A stretch of 64,000 bases of DNA from Prinia subflava (taxonomy: Eukaryota > Chordata > Aves > Passeriformes > Cisticolidae): positions 62,133,985 through 62,197,984 of the forward strand of contig NC_086248.1 of assembly GCF_021018805.1 (NCBI RefSeq), written 5' to 3'. Every line of letters begins with the position of its first letter. The stretch's first letter is position 1. The notes below the pieces were generated by a model, which saw only the letters and a program-made list of their open reading frames with translations, had not been told where the DNA came from and ran no database searches. Made by a program: the position numbers and the translations under genes. Of the stretch, positions 12,632-26,316 are shown piece after piece.

Positions 12632-12675
12632 TTATGTAATGCGGGGTACGTGTGCGGCCGGCGGGGATTATGTAA
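12632..12675. promoter_or_regulatory. Pair of D-box elements
   Basis: Two copies of TTATGTAA, at 12,632-12,639 and 12,668-12,675, lie 36 bp apart start to start in the same orientation. TTAYGTAA is the D-box recognised by DBP/TEF/HLF and the repressor NFIL3 (E4BP4). Two perfect copies in very GC-rich surroundings stand out and suggest selection. With the E-box and CRE in the same island they suggest clock-linked or cAMP-linked control of the promoter. Confidence 0.45.
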
Positions 12676-12693
12676 GCGGCACGTCCGCGCCTG

Positions 12694-12717
12694 TCGCATA
12701 GGCTATCGCATAGGGTA
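12694..12717. repeat. 12-bp tandem duplication inside the CpG island
   Basis: TCGCATAGGCTA (12,694-12,705) is followed directly by TCGCATAGGGTA (12,706-12,717), with one difference in 12. It sits 18 bp downstream of the second D-box. It may be a recent slippage product or a duplicated binding site. Confidence 0.7.
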
Positions 12718-15700
12718 CACCACCGCACGCCGGCTCCGCGCAGGGAGGCGGGCAGGGGCGGCGAGCTGCCCCGCCGCGGCCCCGCCGTGTCCCCGTCGTC
12801 GGGGTCAAGCGGCGCGGGGGAGGCGGGGGAAAGCCCCGGGTTATCCCGGGTCATGCCCCGCAGCCCGCCCCGACCTTCCTGCCGGGGGCTGGCGCGCCGC
12901 ACGGCCTTCCCCTCGTGAGAGGGAGCCCGAGGCGGAGGGGACGGAGGGCGGCGGTGTCCGGGCTCCAGGGGCTGGGTGTCCCCGAGAACTCCGGCCCGCG
13001 GGTGCGGAAGCGGCGGGAGGCCCCGCCGCCCCAGCGCGCCTGGCCCGGGGTGCCGGCCGGCCGCCGGCCAGCACGGCTTGTCTCCGTGGGCAGGCGGCCG
13101 GGGCTCACCCCGGGACAACGATAAACCTCCGCAGAGCTTAATTTCCCGGAAAACGGCTCTGTTTTTCTTATTAGTTGGCACTAATGGTCAAACTTCTTTT
13201 TTTTTTTTTAATATGATAGTTGCAGAAATGAAACTTCTGCTGGAAAACGAAAGGCTTGGGATTTTTTAGGCAATAATTCTTAAAAACCTTTTTAAACTAA
13301 AATAATTGAAATTCCAGTGAGTTTCAACAGAAATGTTTAGCTAAATAGTTTCCCTTGTCTCAGTTTAAAGTGAAGCCTACTTTAGTATTAGACCTGTCTG
13401 GGTTTGTACATTATTAAGTAATAGAGGGATCACTAGACGTTTTATACTGACTTAGTCAAGGGTGTCACTTCTTCTTTATTTTTTTTTCTTCTAATGAATT
13501 TACCCTGAGAATTATTACGAAAGAAGTAAACAAAAGTGGTCAGGGTGTCAAAAGAGAAGCATTGCTGGTCTGTGTTTCTCTGCTTCCCGGAGCTGCGGGT
13601 GCGGGCGTGTGTTCGTGCAGCTCCCAGCGCAAGGGGGCTCCGGTCATCATCATCAGGAGTTCTGGGGACACCGGGTAATTAGGGGAATGGCTAGAATAAA
13701 GGAACTATTGGTCTAACGAAGTACAAATTCAGTGGGCCCAATTTTAAATTCTGTTGTTGTTGTGGATTACCACTGACTACCAGATGAATTTGATCCTCAG
13801 GTTACCCGGGCATGGTGTGGAATCCTCAATATTTTGATAGTGAAGATGATATACAGACATGCTGAAAAAGTGCATCTGTTTTTCAGAGATAGGAGAGTCT
13901 CTGCCTGTTAGATTTGCAGCATGTGGACGTATTTAGATAGATGCAGTGTAACCTGGGGGTTATATTTATTTACACTTTGATATTGGATTGCTCCTGATCC
14001 TTCCACTCAGGAGATATTTCTGAAACTTCAGGTATGGATTATCTGAAACTTCATTATTTTTTTGCTTTGTTTCATTTCTCAAAAGAAAAAAAGTGTTGTA
14101 GAATAGGTTAAGAGGGTTTTTTTATGTGAGTTTTAAGAAGTTTCTACTGTCATCTGCAAATGTATTTCAGCTTACCGTAGTTTTCAGCTGTGCAAAGGCA
14201 GCAGTGATGTGGTGCGAAGTCAGTGTGTCATTACTTTTATTGATCAAACAATCCGCATTTTTAATATTTTGTAGTCTGTGGTGTTGATGTTATTTTCCAA
14301 TGGCTGTTGGGCATAGCAGTTCTATACATCCTGAGCGACATGACTTCTTAAAACCTCGCTGCTATGGATTAGAATAGAATTGAGCAGCACTTGTCCCAAA
14401 GCACAAATGTTGAGGACTTTTAATTGTGTATCTAAGTCCAATTGTGTGGCAACAGTGCAGACTGCTTCTTTATAAAGGCAGGTTATTAGATTCTCAAGTG
14501 ACTAGATTGCCTCATATGTGAGATCTGTTTACAAACCTTCTTGTTACTATGAAGACAAAACAGAGAGCCATATGCATTCATGTGGTCCTTGCTGAATAAT
14601 GGTACATGTGTCTACTTGAGTGTTTGGCAGTATATCATGTTTAGTTTATGTGGTGGCACCCTACAAGGCTATTCTTTTTTGACTTTTAACTATTTCTAAT
14701 ACCATTGGCTTTACTGAGCTGTGTGAGCAAATTTAGGACCCTAGTCTGCGTGTTTGTAACGAAGCTGGATATTTTGACAGCAGTACATTTATCGTTAAGC
14801 ATTTTGCCAACTTCTTTGCATATTTATTGATTTAGGTGCATTTTATAAAAAGAACCAAGGTGAATTGCCTTTAAACAGAAGTGAAAGTAACAAGTACCAT
14901 TTTGTATGTCCCTCTGCTCATCATTTTTGGTCAACAGCAGGGGCAGTTACTTCTAGTGCTTTTGTAAATTAACCATATTGGGTAAGGTAGAGGGAATGTA
15001 GGAGCTGTGTGCCTGGCAGAAGTGGTTTACTTAGTTAAATACTGCAATACTTACCCATCAAAGAGAAGAATGCTCGCTATTTAGGAGTATTCCTGTATAC
15101 AAGCCATAGTAGTGTATAAGTCACAGCAATGTGACTGGGATTATGAAATATGGCTTGCCATCTTTCAAATTTGAGTGTGGTGGGTTTATAATAAGATGTG
15201 GTTGGTTATATTGATAATTATCTATCCAGCTCTGTAAGTACAGCTCAGTAAGTACTACTTGCTTGTAGCTGATTCGGCCTAAGAATTGCAGGTGAATTGC
15301 CAGAGCTGAGTCCTGACTTCCTCTGTCTTGGGTCCCATCATGAATCAGGCCCATGAAAAGTTAGATCTTCATGTCAGTGGTCTTCGCACAGGGTAGAGAA
15401 AAAATGTTTTATCCATTTTACCTCAGACTTTCAGTATGTTGTTTTAAATTATTTGTCCTCCAAGCAGGAGGAATGCATAATTATTATTATTATTCTTACA
15501 GGTTAAGGGCTTCAGGAAGAGTTAATTGTTAATACTTTCAGAAGTCGAACAGGAGTGTTGAGTGCAGAGACTGCATACCTTTGTTATTTGAAAAAGGTCC
15601 GATAAGTTATGAGGAAACTGCTTTAAAAATTCTTTTTTTTTTTTTTTTAAAGAGACAGTTTATTTTTTCTCAAGATTTCTTAAACAGCATCACTGAAGTA

Positions 15701-18700
15701 GAATGTTACAGATTAAATATTTTTAAGTTATTTGGCTTTCTCCTAGGTCGTAGTTTAACCATTTGTTTGTTGGAGTTTTTTTTCTGTTTGGTTGGCTGTT
15801 TTGACTTTGTTTTTTGTTTTGTTTTTCCTTCAATAGAATATCTAGTTGCTAAAAAAAATGAAGAAACAGCGAAGGGAAGTGTAAGCTAGATGGAAAATGG
15901 ATAATAGTATTTTTCACATATTCAGTCAGTAATTTGAGATGCTACATTTCAATAAAGTAGCACATAATTATGATAGAACAATGAAAGTTTCAAGCTGGTT
16001 GTGCCATTCTGATAGGAAATAGCAGCTTTGTACAGCCTTGTTTCTCTTTTGGGTGCTTAAAATTTTTGTTAAGACTTTGCAACAGCTCCTCTATTTCAGC
16101 AGGAAATAATAAAAAGCAGTTCATTGCAGCCATATTTTTCATTCTCAAGTGAAATTAGGACTTGTGAAAATGCTGGTCTGACAGCTTGAGAGAAAAAATC
16201 CACTGTAAATAGAAATATTAGAAGTTTTTCCATGACAACCAAGCCCCTGTTTAGACTTTAAGAAATCATTAGTGAAATTAAAGAATATGTTAAGGTCTGG
16301 AAACATCTGGGGGTTTAAAAAATCTTTTTACTGAAATAGCAAGTGGGAGGTGCTACGGACATTGTATTTTGCCGTTCTGCTTTGTTCATAGATTAAACAA
16401 TTGGCTTTACCCTCCCTACTCATTTGTAATAGGTTGTCCCCAGTAAGGTTTGTCCCAGAGAAATCTCTCTTGCAAAGCTATGAGCCTGGAAAAGGTGTGA
16501 GAGGATATGGGTGGGGGAACAATCTTATACAGTGTTTCAAAATCCCCACTGTAGAATAAGACATTAAAGTACCATATGCAATTTTGTCTGTCAGGAATCT
16601 CTTGCCTTTGTTTATTGTCTTGTGATTAAATTCTTGCCATCATTCACATGGTCTAAACATAAGAGTTTCTTTTTGCTCTGAGGAAGTATTGTGGATCCTG
16701 GGTGCTTGTTTTCATTTGTCCTTCAGGCACACTCTGTACATCTGCAAAATGGTCACTCTGTTCTCAGTATGCCAGAGTAACAGCAGTGGAGTGTGGACCA
16801 CACTGGTGGGGTCACAATACTGCTTATGTGTGTGTATTTCCTTGTTCTGCCTAAGATGTGTGTCTTTTACTGTTTTTTGAACCTGGATATCGCTCGCCTT
16901 TTACTTGAATGAGCAAAAACTTGTGCGTGCATTTTCCCCCCCTTCACTTTCTCTGGATGGGAGTCTCAGGGCGTACCTACCCAATAATGTGCCACTTGAG
17001 TGGTTTTCTTGAAGTAGTACAGTGCACAAATAAGGATTTAATTATCTGATGTAAATTCCCGTGGTACATGGTTATACTGATATGACCAGTTTGTATAGTG
17101 ATAATATCCCTTTTTTTCTGAGTTTGTTTATGCACATTCTATCGCTGTCAGTGTAAACTTGGTCTCAGCAGAAAAGTTCTTTCTAAATATTACATGGAAG
17201 CCACAAGTAATGTAATGATGTAGTAAGTAATGAGTTTATGGCCACTTCACATACACATGGATTTGTTTTGTTGCACATCAGTTTGTGTTTTACAGAAAAT
17301 TACTTTCTTGGTTTTTTTTTTCCTTCTATTAGTTGATAGTTCTGCCCTAGTACACTTAAAAAGTCTGAAAAATGCAACTCATGTACAAGAAATTTGATCC
17401 TGCACACTCAAAAGAGAATAGTAAAGAATACATCTGTTCCTAAACGTGTTTAGTTGCAACTTAAGTAAGTCATAATAAACTGCTGCAGCTCCACTAAAAT
17501 CTTTGATTTATGTAAGTTGCAAAAAATGGGGAGGAAAAGGATGTACAGTGTTTTTTGAAAGGCGTGGCTTAATTGCCGTTGTGTCATACAGGAGAAATTC
17601 AAGGTTTGACTGCTACAGAAAGTTTCTTTTTCAGGTAGTAGTTTATTGGAAATTCCTTACAAAGAAAAGCAGTTAGGTAATTTGCATGTATAGTTCAGTT
17701 TAATAGAAAAGTGAAAACTAGGGGAAAGAATGGGAATTGAAATTACAGTGTCAGGTGACATTTTCAAAGTAATGCAATAAAGTAGAGTTTGACCTCCTTC
17801 ATAAGAAAATACTCATAAAAAATGAAGCAGAAAAAATTCCAAATTGTTTTCTGTAGTTTATGGTGAGATTTAGACTTTTGTGGCTACAGAGAATAGTATT
17901 CCCTAAGAAATGTAAAAAGCTGATAGAAAATTCTAACTGCACAGTGTAAGATATGATATAAAATCATTGAATTTTTTTGAAATAATAATATTTATTGAGC
18001 AGTTTTTCTGTAGAGCAATATCTGTGCTTAGGCAGAAAGGAGGTCTAAGTTTAAAAAATCTAGTGGCACAGGATTAAAGTTATCAAAATTAGTCTCATTA
18101 GACAGTGGGGTTTTCTTGCACCTTGGTGTGGTTTTTTGTAGTTTTTGTTTGTTTAAATAAGATAAATGTCCTAATCTCTGTATTTATGTATTTTGTGTTT
18201 GTAGCTTGCATGAAAACAAAACATGCTTGGTGTGTCAGGAAAGAATAGTTTGAAATAATAACTGAGGTTATCCTTCCTTGACAACAAGACATGACACTAT
18301 TTAGTTAGAGCAAAAACTATTTAGTTTAGGCCAAAGTCAGTATTCAACAGAGTCATAAGTTGCTGGCCTCTATTAGCAGTCTTCATAGGTCAGTGTAGTT
18401 CATTTTGAGTATAGTCTGCTTACAAAAGTTCTAAAAGTATGCAGAGTTTTACGTTTCTTGTCTCTTCAAGACAGCTAAAATAAATAGTTCAGTTAGCTGA
18501 AAAATAATATCTTTATTTGCTCTTAACTGTTGTCAATTTTTGTGGGGACTGGATGTGATTTTCTTTCTTCCTGCACAAGCATTAGCAATGAAGAAGAGAC
18601 GCCCTAGAGCGTAGTGCAGGCCCGTGGTTCACTGACACCTCTGCATGCTGACTGCTCAACCGAGCTCTGTGTGACACCTGTGAAACGCTGATTCATCTTG

Positions 18701-19599
18701 AGAGTTCAGTTTCTAAAACTGTTTCGTTAATGTTTTAGAAAAGAAAATCAAGTGCAATGCAGGGTCTTCCTTAACAGTAGAGATGGACAAATGTTGACTT
18801 TTTTCCCCATTTCAAATCAGTTATGTTTATGAATGTAATTTCTGAAACTGCTTGTGAAAAGCCTTTTAAGTGCATTTGTCTGAAGTAAAATAGTTCTTTA
18901 GTGAAAAAGGCATTTATCTTTGGCAGGACATTCATAGACTCCTACAGCCAAATTCCCTGTCCTGTGTAAGTCAATAAAAGTTTCTACAGTTTAGTAAAAA
19001 TAGCATTAAACTATCAACTATGAGACTATAAAGTTGGACATCTTGCTGCTGTTTTGATATGATAATCTGTTTTGATCACCAGGTGAGGCTGTAATACTAG
19101 GCTCTTTGAGTAAAGAGATTTCACTTTAAAATCTCTTCAAAGCTATGTGAATTTAATTTCTTCCAACATTCTTAGTAAATTCGTGTCAAACAAAACTTGC
19201 GGTCTGTATAATTTTATGCTTGGTCCTGCAATATTAGCAAAATCCCTTTAAAAGTTAGTGAATATTTTCACAGAGCTGCTTGGCTAGAATATTTGATTTC
19301 TTAAGGTTTAAATTATGGATAAGCTACATGTATTTAATTTGTGAGGTACAGTTGAATTTTGATACAGGCTTAGCTAAATGTTACTGATACATCTGAAGAA
19401 ATTTGTTGTAAGTATAAGGGTAAGAGGAGGCTTAGGAGGGAATGATGTTAGTGAAATACAAACTGACAGAAAGGTATTTTTTTTATAGCTAGAGTGATAC
19501 CAAATACTGTGTTGCTACCTCTGCAGTTGGTTTTTATGGTGGAAAATGTTGGGATCAAGAGGACAGTGAAGTTAGTCCAGTAAGTCATCTGTCATGTTT

Positions 19600-19790
19600 G
19601 ATATGTCATATATTTTTAATCTCTGATTTACCTAATTACTAATTAAGTACACAAATTGTGCTCATCTTTGACCTAATTCATTGTAGTGAGTCATGTTAAT
19701 TATTGGTGAAGAATTTCATAGTCAGCCACGCATTAGTAAAACTACTCAATGATTTGGAGTAATTAGTAGGGCAATTTTGAGTCAGCTGTT
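19600..19790. promoter_or_regulatory. Candidate enhancer: clustered homeodomain and AP-1 sites
   Basis: About 190 bp contain several TAATTA/TTAATT-type homeodomain cores (around 19,633-19,645, 19,696-19,703 and 19,760-19,766). Two perfect AP-1 sites, TGAGTCA, lie at 19,687-19,693 and 19,778-19,784, 91 bp apart. The stretch has no repeat signature. Such clusters are typical of conserved intronic enhancers, but conservation cannot be judged here and AT-rich DNA yields TAAT motifs by chance. Confidence 0.25.
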
Positions 19791-22700
19791 TTTTCTAAAC
19801 AAGTAAGGTTGTAAATTGGAGCAGATATACAGTAGTATGACGGCACCTTTCTTTGGTCTGATAGGACTTTGGTCTGTGAAATGTGGGGAGGCAGAAGGAT
19901 GACATACAATACCTTCATTTTCTTTGCTTTGTTTTTTAGCTCAGCTCGTATAGTTGTTCAGTGATTCCATTAAATTAGAGATGTCTTTATGGAAAAAAAT
20001 TTAACTGGTTTGTATCTTATGAACAGGCTTGAAGGAGAGGTGAGAAAGTAATAGAGAAGGGAATGGAAGCATATCAGGTCTTCCAAATTTTTCTTTTGGA
20101 TCAAGGATGAGATGCGTTTACACGTCACCTTGGAAATGCTTGTTTTGCTTCTGGGTTGTACAGATTTCCTCATCCAAGGCTGATAAACCTGAACCCCCCA
20201 TGATGGGAGGCTGGACTGGACACATTCACTTGTAAAACATGAGCGCACAGGAAGAACCTTTGCATTAGTTTGGTCTGTGTCCTCTGTGTGATGCTTTATA
20301 GTGGTGTGTCCAAGGTCTTTGCTCATTCTTCTGTAGGAACAGTGAAGTTGCTTGCAGTAGATGTACCCTGACTTTCCTCCCCTTGCTCCCCAGGTCACCT
20401 GTGCATGGCAGGAAAGACACATGGGGCGATGGAGTTCTTTTATGCACACCTCTCCAAAACTTCAGTGCAGCACATTTTCCACAAATGGAATGAATATGAG
20501 AGAAACATTTTAATTTTCTTTCTCTTTCTCACTCACAACCTTATTAATTATAGAAGAAAACAGGGTTGTTAAATACACAGTTTTGGATGTATGCTGGTTG
20601 AGGATGAGGTTTAGAGGGGAAGATCAATAAGATGGGGAGGGGAGGTTTGAATATGACTAACAGTGGATTATAATTGCCTACAGGAAGTTATTTTTATCAG
20701 ATCGAGTGTCCCTCTAACCTACAGAATTTTAGTAATACAGTCTTTAGAATCCCTGTCCAGTCTCAAGTTGTACAAGCATGTGTGGATGAGTAGCTATGGA
20801 AGGCACATACAAGGATAGAGTGGTAACATCCTCTGACTTCCGACTTTGACATCTCCACAGATAGCTTGCACAGAGAATATGATGCTTTTTATCTTGCTCA
20901 GTGCTTGAAGGTATTTATTTTTACGTTTGCTTATGCATGGTTTTGATTTAATTTATTTGCAGTACCATTTGATCCCAGTCAATAGTTCAACCCACTTAAC
21001 TAGCAAGCAGGGGAATAAATGAAACTAATTTTGATTCTCTTTTTCTCAGTCAAGTGGGTTTTCTGGTGAGCCAAAAGTGTAATAAATACATTTGATAGCT
21101 GTTTACAGATTCACACACTAGAAAACAGAGAGCTGTGTTTCAGTTTCCTTGCCTGATTCAGACAGTGTCACATGCAGGTGATGGGATTATACTTGTCTTT
21201 TTATCTCAGACAAAAATGTATTTTTTTTTGGCTCTGCTTTGATGCTTTCCCATAAAAATCAACATATTACAGCAGAAAATGGAGGAGGTTTACCACAGTG
21301 TGTGAGGAAATATTTAAGAATGCCTGTCTAAATATATACATCCAGACTCATGTATGTATACGTGATCATAACTTTTACCTCTAGTCATGTTCTGTCTCCT
21401 TCATAGTACAATATACCTGGAATAATTTCATGGTTGGAGGTCTGGCTTGTTTGTCACTGGGAGGAAGATTTGTCCTGGATTCCGCATAGATTCAACATCT
21501 GCCGTTGGTTAACTATCAAAGAAAATGTTTTAAATAAATAAATTTATTTGAATTACTTATGTATGATGGTTTGCATTTATTTTACACATGTCTATATAGA
21601 TGCATATATATAACCACATTTTGTTGAGAAGGTAAAAAATCTTACTAGTTTTCAGTGAGGAAGTGCTGTGGTCTCACTTTGGTGGGTGTGTATCAGAATC
21701 TGCCCAGGGTATCTTTCTAAAGTGTTATCCACTGCTTCTGGTGCTCTGCATCCAGGAGGATGCAGCAGGATCAGTAAGTGAGCGTGGCCCCATTTAGCTG
21801 CCTGTGACTGACTCAGCCAAGGTCATGTCTTGTTGGACCACATAAAGATATTTGCCTTTAAGCTGAAGCACTTTGAGTTCCTTTTACATCCTCATGTTTC
21901 TGAAGGACATGGTCACATCACTCTGTCTGCTCAGAGGGTGAAAGGGTCATTCCCCAAGCCCTGTCATCAGTGGTGCCTGACACTGACCCTGCCTGGTGCT
22001 TACTGAGCCTTGCTCCTCTGGTGGGATGCTCACCTCCACACCAGGGCTGAACTGGTGGTGCCAGCTCTCACAGTTGTAGGGAAGTGACCAGAAAGTCAAT
22101 CCATGAGCAGGCTACACATGCAAAGAGGTGATGGAAATCAAAGCTGTCCTAAAAAGCATTTGCATGGTCCCAACACGGATCTTGCTGCTGGACCTTCACT
22201 TTCTCTGGAGCCAACACAAAACCGTCTTGCTCTCATCTCACAGTTTTCTAATCAGTGCCTCATATCTGAGAAGATGACACCAAACTGTGCCCAGCACAGC
22301 TTGTGACACCATGTGAACTGCTTTGTCTCTTGTGAATATAAGGAAAAATCTGTCATTTTGGATTGTGTCCTGACCAATAAAAGTGCAGAGTGGGAAGTTG
22401 TTATTGAATTTGATTTTTTTTTTCATGAGGCCAGGATTTTGCCATCGGCTGTAGATAGGACTTGTACTGCTGAAATAGTGCTCCTCGTGACTGTCTCAGC
22501 CTATAAATGGAAACCTTCAGCATGCAAGGTTTGCTTTTCATTGAATAAAGTGACACTAGGTGAGAAGGTTGGAAAAACTGTCTACACGGAAACAGCCTCT
22601 GGATACTTCAGGCAGAGAAGACTTACAACAAAAGGCACTCTCAACAGAAATGATCTTTAAATTGCCAGATGGTATAAGGTCTTCTAGAAAAAAAAAGATA

Positions 22701-25700
22701 CATTATGTACCCCAAGGTGCTTTCATTGCAATTTGAATATAAAGTACATGAAGTCTTCGGTGAAAGTGCTACAACTGACTGGCTTAGAGCTGTGGTTTTA
22801 GTTATTTTTTTGTTATTATTTGTAGTTATAACCCAGCTGAAAAAGGAAATTGCTTGGAGCCAGGGCTGGATATTACTTGGCCTTTGTGCTTCTCTTCCCA
22901 GTGAAATCCCATAATCTGGTTTTGGAATTATTAAGATGTGAGAAACTTGCATATAATTTCGGTTTGCGTATGATGTCCATTTTTATTTTTATTTTTTTTT
23001 AATGAGGTCTGATGCTTGCTTATTTCAAGTGGTCTATTTCAAAGGTTGTTTTGGTTGTTTTTTTTTTGTTTCTGGTATGGTTCAGCATAAAATGAAAGCT
23101 AAAACAATATATGCTAAAGGTTTGCATTGTTCTAGTGTGGTGTTTCATTCTTGGGTACTCTACCTGCCCTATGTATCTGCTTCTTCATCTGTAGCCCAGT
23201 AGCGCCAAACTGAATTAGGTTATCCCTGGTAATGGAGTTTTCCTTTGCCCTTCCCCATTTTTGGATGTAATGTAAAATAAAATCTGGTATCTTGTATGAT
23301 GGGTGGATTAGAGGGGAGATTTTTTAAACACTACAAACAAAATAGAAAAGGAAGAGGAAAAAGCCTAGTTCAAGGAAAGCTTATGACATGATTCTAGAAT
23401 GCATAACCCTGGGCAAAAAGGGCCAGTTATTGGAGTAGTTCTTGAGTAACCTAATTGTGTGATAAGGATCCTTGCCTGTTTAAGTTGTTGTTGGTTGTTG
23501 GAAATATTCCATTTCTAAATTTGTGCCTTCTTGCATACCCTAAGGTATGTGTACAACTCACTGTAATTGCACAGTTTATTATTTTATTAATGAGAACTGT
23601 GATAATGCATTGGCTCATTAATTCCCTCCAGTCCAGGTACAGTCTCCTAATTGCCCAGGGCTCTGCAATTCCATCTTTTGTTCTGGGGATGGTGACAGGG
23701 AACACAAGCAAATTCTCTATGAGCATGGTTTACAAAACTCAGACCTTGCCCTAAAGCCCATGTTTTGTCTGATAGTGCAACCAAAGTCTGGGAAGGCCGG
23801 ATACCTTTTAACACACATAATAAATAACAATAAAAGCGGCGGAGGAAATTCTTTCTGGATAATACTGAGTACCTGAGACTTTGCCAGCTGAAAGGAGAGG
23901 GCTGCACACCTTACTTGGCCTTCTTAACCATAACACCAGAGCACCCCTTAGCACTTCTTTGATCTGGGTCTCTCCTGCCTCCTCTTAGCCCAAGTGGCTG
24001 AAGGCGCTCACTTCATTAGCTGCAAGGCACACAACAGTGAGCAAGCATCTGGCATGCAACAGCAGCTCCTGCTCTTCATGTGCCTCAGGGGCAGCAGGCG
24101 TGCTGGGGTGCCTGTTCCCATGTTCTGGAAACTGTTTCTGTTTGCTGATCCTAGATCCACAGAACAAGAGAAGGGAGCAGCAGCAGAGGAGGTGTGGTCT
24201 GTGGAGCAGTCGGGGAAATCCAGTGTGCAGTGTCTGTAACTCTGGAGACAAAACTTTCCCGTAAACCCATGGCGAAACACCACATCCTCAAACAAGCAGC
24301 GCTTGCTCCGCAGCGCGGCCCAGCTTTCCTGGTATGCTGTGAACCTCTGACCCTGGGGTTGCAGCATTTGGGGAGCTCTCTGAGGACCTTGTGGCAGCCC
24401 GGGTAACCCCAGCCCACAGCATGGGGGGATGGCGATTCCCACTGAGCGTATCTCAGCCTGCCTCCTTACTGTGGTGGCTGGTACAGTTTTCCACAGCTCT
24501 GAAACTGCTCATTACAGAAACTTGGCTCTTCTACAAGAGCTTTTCATAGCTGTAGCCCCTGTGGCTTGATGCAGCATGCTTTTCTGGAGGAACAGATGGT
24601 ATATCACGTAGAAAGTTACGGTATTTTTGTATCACTGGTTTGTATTTATTTATGTCGCTCTTCATCTTCCTCTCTTTTTTTTAAGGTGCATATAGGCCAA
24701 GTGCAGAACTTGGAATCAGTACTGGATTTGCCTTGGATATATTCAACTTTATATTTGCGTATGAGTGCGGCACTTTACACTGAGCAGGGTGTGCTCTCTG
24801 AAGTTTTAGGGAACAGATTTTCATCACTCGGATTGAAATTAGTTCAAAATACTGCAAGGGGAAAAAGGTATTTTCCCCTTAGAAGTAAAAAGATCTTTAA
24901 AAGAAAAAGTTAATGTCTTCTTAAACAAGTGTTGTACTCACTGAAGTATGGTTTAGTTTTTAAGTCAGTAGATGTGTTTTCTGTATCTAATATTTGGGTT
25001 TTTTTTAATTGATATCATCTGGTCAATTTGAGTAAAAATGCTATTCCCATGAGAAAAATATTTATTCTAAATATTATTGTTGCCTAGGATCTTGTTGAAT
25101 TCATGGCATACAGCAGCAGTCAAGTTGATTTAATATTTTTAACATTTTTAACATGTTTCCTCTTTGTTTCCATGAAAGCAGTTTAAATAATTATTTTAAA
25201 AATTGCTTTTGGTTTCTGGAAATTAGGTTACTTATTGTTGAAAACTTCAGGTTCTTAAACATGGGTTTCAAATCTGCTTTGTCTTGATCAGACATTTGAA
25301 ATAAAATATAAATACTTGAAGCCACTAAATAAGGGCCTGCCTTTTCCCCCACTTAGCTTCCAGGATTTAATGTGTTTTGCCCAAAGAATCTCCATAAGCC
25401 ATTACTTATAAAAGATAGTTGTAATCACAGGGTTTTGGTACCACTTAGCCAAATCAGTTTATATATTAACTCCTAATGTGAATATCTATATAATTATATA
25501 TTTAGATGTGTATATATTATTTTGTATCTATACATTCACACAGGTACAAGTGTGTGTGTATATATGTACAGGCACTCCACAGACACAAATACACTCCCAC
25601 ACGATGTCTCTGTGGACACTCACATCTGCACTAAATGGGATCATCCCATTTCAAGTTTAATGTTTTCATCCTAAACCAAATCCTTACCATATTATCGGAA

Positions 25701-26316
25701 TGTTCCTCTTGGCAATGTGGCATTTTCCCAGTAGCTTCTGAATGGGAGGGCGGCTGCTCGTCCCCGTGCCTGAGGACCCCCTCAGCTACCTGGCATGAGA
25801 GACCAGTGCTGGTGGCAGTGTCCTGCTGGGGCAGAAGAGCATGGCATTGGGCATCTGAGTGCAGTAAATGAGGAGACAAAATGATGGGGAATACTTTGGG
25901 AATTTCTAGTTGCTGCCACTGCACTGGTGGTTGGATCGTGCCCATCAGCAATGGGCAGACTCTCCTCCTGCATTCTGTGTATTTAGGCTGAACACCAGGT
26001 TCACAGTGAAAAGCAAGCCTTCCCTGCCTCCACTTCTGTTTTTTGCCACACATATTTTGAAGATAAACAATGACCTGCTATCAGGTGTTTTGGCAGCTTG
26101 GACTTTGTCATCTTTGTTTGCCTTGTTTTTGTTGTAAAATTGTTGCAGGATATTTTAATTATCTGCTTGTAGGATCATTTGAGAGAATTCCATTAGGGAT
26201 GTGACGATTCAACAATAAAAAATTTCCAGATAAAGGCTTTTCCACTTGCATTTAACTTCAAACGTAAGTGAAAGAATTATTAAAGCCTTGTACATAATTT
26301 GAATTCCCAAATGATA

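Larger units (their letters stand above)
10070..13125. promoter_or_regulatory. Large CpG island (promoter region)
   Basis: About 3 kb is extremely GC-rich and dense in CpG, with sharp edges against AT-rich DNA on both sides. CpG islands of this size in vertebrates mark promoters, often of developmental or signalling genes with several start sites. It contains SP1-type GGGCGG boxes, a perfect CRE, a CACGTG E-box, a TATA box with an initiator, and strong splice-donor matches at 11,241, 11,648 and 11,915 on the + strand. The many long open frames here on both strands, up to 561 codons on the minus strand, are explained by the shortage of AT-rich stop codons. They look like arginine/proline/alanine/glycine-rich noise. 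The gene driven by the island was not identified. Confidence 0.9.

Noticed and set aside
11496..13181. 561-codon open frame on the minus strand across the CpG island
   Set aside because: Stop codons are rare in such GC-rich DNA. The translation is proline/arginine/glycine/alanine-rich without a domain, and long frames exist on both strands and in several phases. It also runs through the predicted promoter.
19970..20449. 159-codon minus-strand frame
   Set aside because: It has no known domain, an ordinary non-coding base composition and no acceptor/donor pair in register.
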